Shown in pieces: positions 1 to 6,060 of a stretch of 6,089 nt of DNA. A program made the position numbers and the translations under genes. Below the pieces are notes generated by a model. It searched no databases and was not told where the DNA came from. It saw only the letters and a program-made list of their open reading frames with translations. Each line of letters opens with the position of its first letter. The stretch's first letter is position 1. The DNA is taken from contig DLOU01000041.1 of NCBI GenBank assembly GCA_002477275.1, forward strand, positions 1 through 6,089, written 5' to 3'. Source of the DNA: Caryophanales bacterium UBA7476. Its GTDB lineage: Bacteria > Bacillota_I > Bacilli_A > RF39 > UBA660.

Positions 1-300
1 GTTATAAAAATATAAAATTTTTTTAGACTGAGATTCATGAGATCTTAAAATCCAGGTTTTTCAAAAATAAATAAATTAATTTGCAAGTTAAAATATTTAT
101 TTTTCTAAGATTTCCTTCTTAGTACAATATTGTATAACATCAAAATTAATGATAAAAACCTTTTATTAAAAATACAAAATCATTTTTACATCAATACTTT
201 TTATCATCACTTGATAATAACATCTTATAATATATTATTATTGTTGTCAATAGTTTTTTTAATTTTTTTTGTAATATTAATTATTTATCTTTAATATTAT
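1..300. other. AT-rich intergenic region, no supportable gene
   Basis: I see no convincing gene in this stretch. It is extremely AT-rich and stop-dense in all frames. It contains several small symmetric elements: a 6-bp inverted repeat CTAAGA/TCTTAG (105-110 and 117-122), a 12-bp perfect palindrome TACAATATTGTA (123-134), a 10-bp inverted repeat (149-158 with 198-207), a TTATCA/TGATAA pair (201-206 and 212-217), and two adjacent T-tracts (254-260 and 263-270). At this base composition such repeats arise easily by chance, so I assign no function. The region probably separates essC from a gene beyond the left edge. Confidence 0.7.
222..270 (-). promoter_or_regulatory. Possible leftward promoter with A-tract upstream element
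   Basis: On the minus strand a perfect -35 hexamer TTGACA (250 to 245) is followed 17 bp later by TAAGAT (227 to 222), a 4-of-6 match to TATAAT; TATAAG at 229-224 is an alternative with a short 15-bp spacer. Immediately upstream of the -35 are two A-tracts (7 and 8 A, positions 254-270), which resemble an UP element or bent DNA. The consensus -35 is the strongest part and the -10 is weak. If active, it would transcribe a leader of more than 200 nt towards the left edge, with no clear gene inside the window. Confidence 0.35.
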
Positions 301-303
301 AAG

Positions 304-321
304 TGTTATAATATATATAAT
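304..321 (+). promoter_or_regulatory. Likely essC-esaB promoter (extended -10)
   Basis: TATAAT at 307-312 is preceded by TG at 304-305, giving an extended -10 (TGTTATAAT). No good -35 lies 17-18 bp upstream; TTTATC at 284-289 is a poor match, which is tolerated when an extended -10 is present. A second TATAAT sits at 316-321 but lacks the TG and a -35. The predicted start of transcription is near 319, giving a short leader of about 30 nt before essC. The core GTGTTATAAT is identical to that of the leftward promoter at the other end of the window. Confidence 0.6.
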
Positions 322-336
322 ATAGAATAGAAAGAT

Positions 337-341
337 GAGGT
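337..341 (+). promoter_or_regulatory. Ribosome binding site of essC
   Basis: GAGGT lies 6 nt upstream of the ATG at 348, a good match to the anti-Shine-Dalgarno sequence at normal spacing. It supports 348 as the start of essC. Confidence 0.75.
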
Positions 342-347
342 TTTACC

Positions 348-3300
348 ATGAAGATTTATTTAACAGATAAAAATAAAATAAATATGTATTCTTTACCAAA
401 GAATATAGAAGATTCTTTCTTAATTAATTATATTACAGAAAATGGATTAGAAGAAAATATAAATATAATAGCTGAAAATGGTAAATGGAAAATTGAAAGT
501 AATCCTGAAACATCTTTCTATAAAAATGGACAGGCGGTAACTAGTGAAATATTAGAACATAACTCTATTTTTCAAATAAAATTTAGTGATGTTGAAAATT
601 ATTTAACCTTCTATTGTTTTGATACACCAGTTCAATATTTAAGTTATGATGTTAGAAATCAAGATAGAATAATAATTGGTAGAGGTGCCTCATCAAATAT
701 TATATATGATAATCCATATATGTCTCCAGAAAGTATAGAAATAAAGAAAGAATCAACTTATTGGTTACTAAACGTTTTAAATTCAGATCAAGAAATATAT
801 ATAAATAACTATATTGTAACAAAAAAAGTATTACATTTAGGAGACGTAATTTTTATAAATGGACTTAAAATAATATGGCTTGATGAATATATAAAACTAA
901 ATATTCCAAAAGATAAATTATCAACAACATTTAAAAAATATGAAAAAACTTCAACAAATGGTAATAGTTATACTGAAATAACTGATACAGAAAGAGCATC
1001 AGTATTATATAATGATAATCAAATATTCTTTCACACCCCTAGATTAAAAGAAACAATAAAAGAAAAAGAAATATCAATTCAACTCCCACCAAAAAATGAA
1101 GAAACAAATAGAGCACCTGTATTTTTACAATTAGGTGGAAGCATAATGATGGGACTGTCATCAAGTATTTCAGGTGTAATTGCAGTATTTAGTATTATTA
1201 ATGGAAAAGCAACCTTACTTTCATCAATAACTGAAATTACAGTTTGTATAGGAATGCTTTTTGGAAGTATATTTTTCCCAGTTATTTTAGATAGATATCA
1301 AAAAAGAACAGAAAAAAAATTAGAAAAGAAAAGACAAACAAAGTATAAAGAATATTTAAATAGTAAAGAAGAAGAAATAAATAAAATAATGGTAAAAGAA
1401 AAAGAAATTCTTCTTGAAAATAATTATAATATAAAAGAGATTCAAACTAATCTTGTAAATAGGAATAATAAAATATGGAATAGAGAAATAAGAGACTTAG
1501 ATTTCTTAAGTATTAGATTAGGAATTGGAAATATAAAGCCAAATTTAACAATAAAAGCAAGTTTAGAAGAGTTCTCATTAGATGATGATAATTTAAAAAA
1601 AGAAGTGGAAGAGCTAGTAAATAAAAAACTAATACTTGAAAACGTTCCAATAACAGCTTCTCTAATTGAAGATAAAATTTTACCAGTTATCATAAGTGAT
1701 AATTATCCAAAAAGAAAGCAATATATAGATTCATTAATGTTACAGTTAATATCATATTACAGTGGTGTAGATTTAAAAATAGCTATTATAACAAGTGAAG
1801 ATAAAAAAGAAGATTGGGAATACATAAAATATTTACCACACTGTTCAAGTAATGATAAAACAGAACATTATTTTGCAACTACTGAAGATGAAATAAAGCA
1901 ATTAACATCTACTTTAGAGAAAAAGAGAAAAGAAAGAGCAGATTTCTATAATAATAATTCAACAGATTCAGATGAAGAAAAAAAATCAAAAGTACAAGAA
2001 GAAGATAGCTATAAATATAAAAATTTTGATACTTATTATTTAATAATAACAGATAACTTTATAACAGCGAAAAAATATGAATTTTTAGAAAAAATAATAG
2101 AAACAGATGAAAATTTAGGATTTTCAATATTAATGTTTGAGAACAATATGAAAAACTTACCAAGTAGATGTAATCACTTTGTTGATATAGAAGAAAATGT
2201 ATGTGGTTTCTACAGTAAAGATTTATCAGAGGAAAATCAAAAAACATTTACTCCTGAGTTCCAAAATGATAATAATAATCCTGAATATTCTCAAATACTT
2301 GCTAATATTCCAATAATAGGTGAAAATATGGCAAATACATTACCAACAAGCCTAAACTTCTTAGAAATGTATAAAGTAGGAAAAATAGAACAATTAAATA
2401 TCATGAATAGATGGATGAAAAATGATCCAACTCAATCTTTGCATACACCAATCGGTGTTCAAACTGATGGAAAATTGTTTGAACTAGACTTACATGAAAA
2501 GTTTCATGGACCACATGGTCTTATAGCAGGAGCTACAGGATCTGGAAAATCTGAATTTATAATAACATTTATATTATCCATGGCTGTAAATTATCATCCA
2601 TATGAAGTACAATTTGTTTTAATTGATTATAAAGGTGGAGGATTAGCAGGAGCATTTGAAAATAAAGAGACAGGTATAAAACTACCACATTTAGCAGGTG
2701 TAATAACTAACTTAGATACCGCAGAAATGAACAGAACATTGGTATCTATAAAAAGTGAATTAAAAAGAAGACAAAGAATATTTAATGAAGCTCGTGATAA
2801 ATTAGGAGAAAGTACAGTAGACATTTATAAATATCAAAAGTTTTATAGAGAAGGAAAAGTACAACAACCAATATCACATCTATTCATTATTTCAGATGAG
2901 TTTGCTGAATTAAAAGATCAACAACCTGAATTTATGGATGAGTTAGTTTCTATTGCACGTATAGGACGTTCATTAGGAGTACATTTAATACTTGCAACTC
3001 AAAAACCATCCGGTGTTGTAGATGACCAAATTTGGTCAAATTCAAGATTTAAAATATCTTTAAAAGTTCAAACACAAGAAGATAGTATGGAAATGTTAAA
3101 AAGACCAGAAGCTGCATCAATAAAGGAGACAGGAAGATTTTACCTACAAGTTGGTGTAAATGAAATATTTGAAATTGGACAATCAGCATGGTCTGGAGCA
3201 AAATATATTCCAAAAGAAAGAATAATAAAATCATATGATGATGATATAGAATTTATTGATAATAATGGTAATAATATTAAAAGAATTAATAATGTAATAA

Positions 3301-4949
3301 AGGCAGAAAATCAAGTTGACTATGGTGATCAATTAACTAATATTGTAAAAATATTACATGATATAGCAACAAGAAATAGTATTAAAGTAAAATCATTATG
3401 GTTACCAAGTATAAATCCAATAATTTATATTTCAGACTTAATAAATAAATATAGTTATAAATCAGATAAATATACTTATAATATTTTAATAGGAGAATAT
3501 GATGATCCAGAAAATCAATTTCAAGATAAGCTAACTATGGACTTAGAAAATAGTGGAAATGTGTTAATATATGGAATTAGTGGATCAGGAAAAGAAAACT
3601 TACTAAGCACAATAGTATACACTTCATGTATTTATCATACTACAGATGAAATTAATTTTTACATCTTAGACTTTGGTGCTGAAATATTTGGTAATTTTTC
3701 AAAATTTCCACAAGTTGGTGACGTAGTTACATCTGCTGATAAAGAGAAAGTTAGAAATCAATTTGATAAAATAAATAGAGAAATAAATAGAAGAAAAGAA
3801 TTATTCAAAGAGTTTGGAGGAAACTTTAATACATACACAAAACAATCAAATGAAAAGCTTCCATTAATTGTAACAATAATAAATAATTATGAGAGCTTTT
3901 ATGAAAATAATATGGATTTAGACGATATTTTAACAACTCAATTAAGAGAATCTTCTAAATATGGAATAATATTTATTACAACAGCTGTTTCTACTAATGC
4001 AGTAAGAATGTCAGTTGCACAATTATATAATACAAAGATTATGCTACAAGTATCAGATCCATTTGAATATGTATACCAATTAGATGCAAATAAGAGTTTA
4101 ACTCCATCTAAATATTTTGGTAGAGGTTTAATCAAATTAAATAATGGAACATTCGAGTTTCAAACCGCGTATATATATTTAAAAGATAAAATTAATGATG
4201 CAATCAAGGATATAGCAGTAAAATTAACGGAAACGAAAATGAAAAATGCACCTCAAATACCAAAAGTTCCGAAAGAAATTACAGCCGAAACTATGCTTAG
4301 TGAAATCACTGATATAGATTCTGTACCAATAGGATTTAATATAGACAATTCTGAAGTAAGTAGATTTAACTTTATAAAAAATAAAATTAGTTTTATAAGT
4401 GGTACACAGATAAATACTGAACCACAATTCCTATTAGATTTAATAAAAATAATATCAAACATACCAAGTGTTGTATTAAAAGTAATTGATTTAGCTGATA
4501 ATATGTCAGAATGTGGAATTGAAGAATGTTATAATGATGAATTTACTAGCGTTATAAGTAATATAAAAACATCAGAAGAAGAAACAAAACAAAAGATTAT
4601 TTATATAATAACAGGAATAGGATATATATATGATAGAGTGCTAGATGAAGGAATAGAAGATTTATTTAATATATTTGGTGGTAAATATGATTTACCAAAT
4701 AGTTATTTTATATTAGCAGATAATGCTGTTTCAATTAGAAAATTAGAAAAAGAAGAATGGTATATTAATTGCAATAAAAATAATGGAATATGGATAGGCC
4801 AAAATTTTGCAGATCAAAAAATATTTAATACAAACAAAGTAAAATATTATGATACTTTAGAAGAATATTTAGGACTTGCATATGTAATTAATGATGGAAA
4901 TTACGAAGTTATTAAATCCGTAGGTTCAAAAGAAACAAGAGGATGGTAG
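348..4949 (+). CDS. essC: EssC, type VII secretion system FHA/FtsK-SpoIIIE-type ATPase
   Basis: EssC is the membrane ATPase that powers and helps select substrates for the Firmicutes type VII secretion machine. This 1533-aa protein has near the usual family length and the complete architecture. Two FHA-like domains come first (about 1-90 and 95-185; the second has the G111-R112-G113 strand turn). Two membrane segments follow (about 258-284 and 290-314, after an N-R-x-P-V-F-L-Q-L-G-G lead-in), then a charged helical/coiled-coil stretch (316-375) and a degenerate ATPase-like region. Three FtsK-like modules complete it. D1 has an intact Walker A (GATGSGKS, 728-735) and Walker B (LFIISDE, D850/E851). 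D2 has an altered Walker A ending in Glu (GISGSGKE, 1076-1083) and N-N (1179-1180) at the Walker B acids. D3 (from about 1345) shows no Walker A. ATP turnover probably rests on D1. A disordered acidic insert (535-557) lies before D1. The gene is intact, led by its own promoter and closely coupled to esaB. Confidence 0.97.
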   Translation: MKIYLTDKNKINMYSLPKNIEDSFLINYITENGLEENINIIAENGKWKIESNPETSFYKNGQAVTSEILEHNSIFQIKFSDVENYLTFYCFDTPVQYLSYDVRNQDRIIIGRGASSNIIYDNPYMSPESIEIKKESTYWLLNVLNSDQEIYINNYIVTKKVLHLGDVIFINGLKIIWLDEYIKLNIPKDKLSTTFKKYEKTSTNGNSYTEITDTERASVLYNDNQIFFHTPRLKETIKEKEISIQLPPKNEETNRAPVFLQLGGSIMMGLSSSISGVIAVFSIINGKATLLSSITEITVCIGMLFGSIFFPVILDRYQKRTEKKLEKKRQTKYKEYLNSKEEEINKIMVKEKEILLENNYNIKEIQTNLVNRNNKIWNREIRDLDFLSIRLGIGNIKPNLTIKASLEEFSLDDDNLKKEVEELVNKKLILENVPITASLIEDKILPVIISDNYPKRKQYIDSLMLQLISYYSGVDLKIAIITSEDKKEDWEYIKYLPHCSSNDKTEHYFATTEDEIKQLTSTLEKKRKERADFYNNNSTDSDEEKKSKVQEEDSYKYKNFDTYYLIITDNFITAKKYEFLEKIIETDENLGFSILMFENNMKNLPSRCNHFVDIEENVCGFYSKDLSEENQKTFTPEFQNDNNNPEYSQILANIPIIGENMANTLPTSLNFLEMYKVGKIEQLNIMNRWMKNDPTQSLHTPIGVQTDGKLFELDLHEKFHGPHGLIAGATGSGKSEFIITFILSMAVNYHPYEVQFVLIDYKGGGLAGAFENKETGIKLPHLAGVITNLDTAEMNRTLVSIKSELKRRQRIFNEARDKLGESTVDIYKYQKFYREGKVQQPISHLFIISDEFAELKDQQPEFMDELVSIARIGRSLGVHLILATQKPSGVVDDQIWSNSRFKISLKVQTQEDSMEMLKRPEAASIKETGRFYLQVGVNEIFEIGQSAWSGAKYIPKERIIKSYDDDIEFIDNNGNNIKRINNVIKAENQVDYGDQLTNIVKILHDIATRNSIKVKSLWLPSINPIIYISDLINKYSYKSDKYTYNILIGEYDDPENQFQDKLTMDLENSGNVLIYGISGSGKENLLSTIVYTSCIYHTTDEINFYILDFGAEIFGNFSKFPQVGDVVTSADKEKVRNQFDKINREINRRKELFKEFGGNFNTYTKQSNEKLPLIVTIINNYESFYENNMDLDDILTTQLRESSKYGIIFITTAVSTNAVRMSVAQLYNTKIMLQVSDPFEYVYQLDANKSLTPSKYFGRGLIKLNNGTFEFQTAYIYLKDKINDAIKDIAVKLTETKMKNAPQIPKVPKEITAETMLSEITDIDSVPIGFNIDNSEVSRFNFIKNKISFISGTQINTEPQFLLDLIKIISNIPSVVLKVIDLADNMSECGIEECYNDEFTSVISNIKTSEEETKQKIIYIITGIGYIYDRVLDEGIEDLFNIFGGKYDLPNSYFILADNAVSIRKLEKEEWYINCNKNNGIWIGQNFADQKIFNTNKVKYYDTLEEYLGLAYVINDGNYEVIKSVGSKETRGW
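4937..4943 (+). promoter_or_regulatory. Ribosome binding site of esaB inside the essC end
   Basis: AAGAGGA overlaps the last sense codons of essC and stands 9 nt before the ATG at 4953. The site must be bared by, or shared with, ribosomes finishing essC, which suggests translational coupling of the two genes. Confidence 0.7.
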
Positions 4950-4952
4950 AAT

Positions 4953-5210
4953 ATGAAAAATAAAGTATTTGTAAAAATAATAGTTCCGGAAATTGATAAG
5001 TCATATGATGTATATTTACCAGTAAATAAAAAAATAGGAAATATAATAATTTTACTAAATCAATCTATTTCAGAAATGACAGACGGAGAATTAGAGTTAT
5101 CTAAAGAAAACGAGTTATATAATAGATTAACTAAAGAAAGATATCTACCTAACACACTGCTAATAAATACAAATATTAGAAATGGATCAGAGTTAGTATT
5201 AATATCATAA
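4953..5210 (+). CDS. esaB: EsaB/YukD, ubiquitin-like accessory protein of type VII secretion
   Basis: This 85-aa protein matches the size and pattern of the YukD/EsaB family, small cytoplasmic proteins with a ubiquitin-like beta-grasp fold that are required for or regulate T7SSb activity. Visible features are an N-terminal beta-hairpin pattern (VFVKIIVPEI, then YDVYLPVN), a central helix (KIGNIIILLNQSI), a polar middle carrying E-L-E-L-S-K-E, and a closing strand after a G-S-E-L-V-L-I-S end, as in other YukD proteins. There is no C-terminal di-glycine, in keeping with YukD not being conjugated to targets. It starts 3 nt after the essC stop, with an SD inside essC, so it is in the same transcript, and it is followed directly by a terminator. 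In Staphylococcus and Bacillus esaB/yukD lies upstream of essC; here it is last. The identity rests on size, fold pattern and neighbourhood. Confidence 0.88.
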   Translation: MKNKVFVKIIVPEIDKSYDVYLPVNKKIGNIIILLNQSISEMTDGELELSKENELYNRLTKERYLPNTLLINTNIRNGSELVLIS

Positions 5211-5238
5211 AAGAGGAATAAATCATTCCTCTTTTTTT
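5209..5238 (+). terminator. Intrinsic terminator of essC-esaB
   Basis: A perfect 10-bp stem, AAAGAGGAAT (5210-5219) with ATTCCTCTTT (5225-5234), encloses a 5-nt loop and runs into a T-tract ending at 5238. One more A-T pair (5209/5235) is possible. The stem begins in the esaB stop codon, so the rightward transcript ends directly after esaB. Confidence 0.9.
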
Positions 5239-5240
5239 GT

Positions 5241-5271
5241 AAAAAAAAAACTGAATTATTCAATTCAGTTT
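5241..5271 (-). terminator. Intrinsic terminator of the leftward small-gene unit
   Basis: Read on the minus strand, AAACTGAATT (5271 to 5262) pairs with AATTCAGTTT (5257 to 5248) across a 4-nt loop, a perfect 10-bp stem. It is followed by a run of ten T (5250 to 5241, overlapping the stem end). It lies 12 bp past the stop of the 103-aa gene. It is distinct from the neighbouring rightward terminator, so each convergent unit has its own stop signal. Confidence 0.88.
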
Positions 5272-5283
5272 AATTAATTATAA

Positions 5284-5595
5284 TTAAGATTTTTTAGAAG
5301 CATTCTTAGGAAGAACTTTACCTAAAGTATTAGCACCAGAATTATCAAATGATTGATATTTATTGATAATTTGATTTAATTGGTTTTGATAGCTAGCAAT
5401 AGTAGCTTTTCCTGTACGTCCTTGAGAATAAACGTAAGTAATTATATCATCTAATAATTTAGCTACTTTTGTATTTTTTCCGTAAGCAGAAGCAGAGTTC
5501 CATCCTAAACCACCCATACTATATGCTTTTGCATATTCATCTAAAGCGGCTTTTAATTTATTAGCTCCATCTAAACTTAAACCTTTCATTGCCAT
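5284..5595 (-). CDS. WXG100-like small helical protein with W-x-S variant, probable T7SS substrate or partner
   Basis: A 103-aa protein with no signal peptide or membrane segment and a helix-turn-helix layout. A first amphipathic helix (about 7-27) leads to a Gly-rich turn containing W32-N33-S34, where classic ESAT-6/WXG100 proteins have W-x-G. A long second helix spans about 40-80. A Y80-x-x-x-D84 motif follows, like the Y-x-x-x-D/E export signal of many WXG100 proteins, and the tail is basic and flexible. W comes earlier (residue 32) than the usual position near 40. AGGAGG (5610-5605) is 9 nt before the ATG at 5595; a second ATG at 5589 is less well spaced. It is second in a two-gene unit, 29 nt after the 111-aa gene. 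It uses a CGT Arg codon where essC mostly uses AGA, which may hint at strong expression. The assignment comes from size, motif and context; it could instead be a small chaperone-like partner of an effector. Confidence 0.65.
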   Translation of the reverse strand: MAMKGLSLDGANKLKAALDEYAKAYSMGGLGWNSASAYGKNTKVAKLLDDIITYVYSQGRTGKATIASYQNQLNQIINKYQSFDNSGANTLGKVLPKNASKKS

Positions 5596-5604
5596 AAAAC
5601 AATA

Positions 5605-5610
5605 CCTCCT
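5605..5610 (-). promoter_or_regulatory. Ribosome binding site of the 103-aa gene
   Basis: A perfect AGGAGG lies in the 29-nt gap between the two small genes, 9 nt before the ATG at 5595. The following leader (TATTGT, then ATGGC) is almost the same as that of the upstream gene. Confidence 0.85.
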
Positions 5611-5624
5611 CTATTATTATTTAA

Positions 5625-5960
5625 TTAATATTTTTTGCTTGAAATATTAGTAGTTGCTTTTTGAAGTTGATCAAAATCACTTAAATCTTGACCAAAATAT
5701 CTAACAATATTCATTTTTACTAAATCAATTGATCCTGCAAATTCTGTAGCACTAGCAGTAAGATTTTTAATAAATAAATCTTTATCATCACCACTCCATA
5801 CTTCGTTTGCAACTTGAACTACTTTCTTGAAAGCAGCACTTTCAGGAGAAACTTTATCTTTTAAATTAGTTAATTCTTTAGTAAGAACATTTCTATACCA
5901 AACAACACTATCTTTATCTCTCCCTACAACATTTAATTGATTGTAATTAAAATTAGCCAT
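5625..5960 (-). CDS. WXG100-like protein with exact W-S-G motif, probable T7SS substrate
   Basis: A 111-aa protein with no signal peptide or membrane segment, predicted largely helical. Helical stretches at about 16-34 and 39-54 lead to W55-S56-G57, an exact W-x-G turn, followed by a second long helix (about 58-88). A Y88-x-x-x-D92 motif matches the Y-x-x-x-D/E pattern of WXG100 export signals, and the tail is polar. These traits fit ESAT-6-like substrates, which are exported by T7SS as folded dimers. The start is set at ATG 5960 because GGGAGG (5974-5969) lies 8 nt before it. A TTG six bases upstream (5966) would be only 2 nt from the SD. It is first in the leftward unit and convergent to essC-esaB. 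The N-terminal segment before the W is longer than in EsxA, so it is a divergent member; it could be an effector-associated small partner. Confidence 0.75.
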   Translation of the reverse strand: MANFNYNQLNVVGRDKDSVVWYRNVLTKELTNLKDKVSPESAAFKKVVQVANEVWSGDDKDLFIKNLTASATEFAGSIDLVKMNIVRYFGQDLSDFDQLQKATTNISSKKY

Positions 5961-5968
5961 ACACAATA

Positions 5969-5974
5969 CCTCCC
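5969..5974 (-). promoter_or_regulatory. Ribosome binding site of the 111-aa gene
   Basis: GGGAGG stands 8 nt before ATG 5960 and decides that start over the in-frame TTG at 5966. Confidence 0.85.
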
Positions 5975-6022
5975 ATTATATTTTAGCAACAGTATTACCT
6001 TCTACTTTACTATTACACTATC

Positions 6023-6052
6023 ATTATAACACAATAAAATAAAAAAATACAA
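6023..6052 (-). promoter_or_regulatory. Promoter of the leftward WXG100-like unit
   Basis: On the minus strand a perfect -10 TATAAT (6028 to 6023) carries the extended TG (6031-6030). Eighteen bp upstream is TTGTAT (6052 to 6047), a 4-of-6 match to the -35 consensus. The spacer is T-rich. Transcription would start near 6016, giving a leader of about 55 nt before the 111-aa gene. No other promoter is seen between the two small genes, so they are probably co-transcribed. Confidence 0.75.
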
Positions 6053-6060
6053 ATAAAAAA

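Noticed and set aside
1..38. A leftward ATG at 38-36 open to the window edge (peptide beginning MNLSLKKF)
   Set aside because: Only about 12 codons are visible and there is no good Shine-Dalgarno sequence upstream, so a gene start cannot be supported.
123..134. Perfect palindrome TACAATATTGTA
   Set aside because: Several such 12-bp palindromes are expected by chance in about 6 kb at this base composition, and it is not positioned over the essC promoter.
1442..4462. Several open frames of 60-83 codons on the minus strand inside essC (near 1442-1693, 2059-2247, 2627-2824, 3049-3234, 3938-4135, 4224-4462)
   Set aside because: They lie wholly opposite an intact, conserved essC. They encode low-complexity Phe/Leu/Ile/Ser-rich peptides typical of the reverse complement of AT-rich genes, and two of them overlap each other.
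348..4949. Reading the proteins with the Mycoplasma code (TGA = Trp)
   Set aside because: Tryptophan is encoded by TGG throughout and no in-frame TGA occurs in more than 1,500 codons, so the standard code explains everything.
5060..5263. Minus-strand open frame of 67 codons opposite esaB
   Set aside because: It overlaps esaB and both terminators and looks like a reverse-strand shadow.
5274..5287. 14-bp palindrome TTAATTATAATTAA at the end of the 103-aa gene
   Set aside because: It is made only of A and T and overlaps a stop codon; simple composition explains it.
5961..5966. TTG start giving a 113-aa version of the W-S-G protein
   Set aside because: It lies only 2 nt from the GGGAGG; the ATG at 5960 is at the proper 8-nt spacing and matches the leader of the neighbouring gene.
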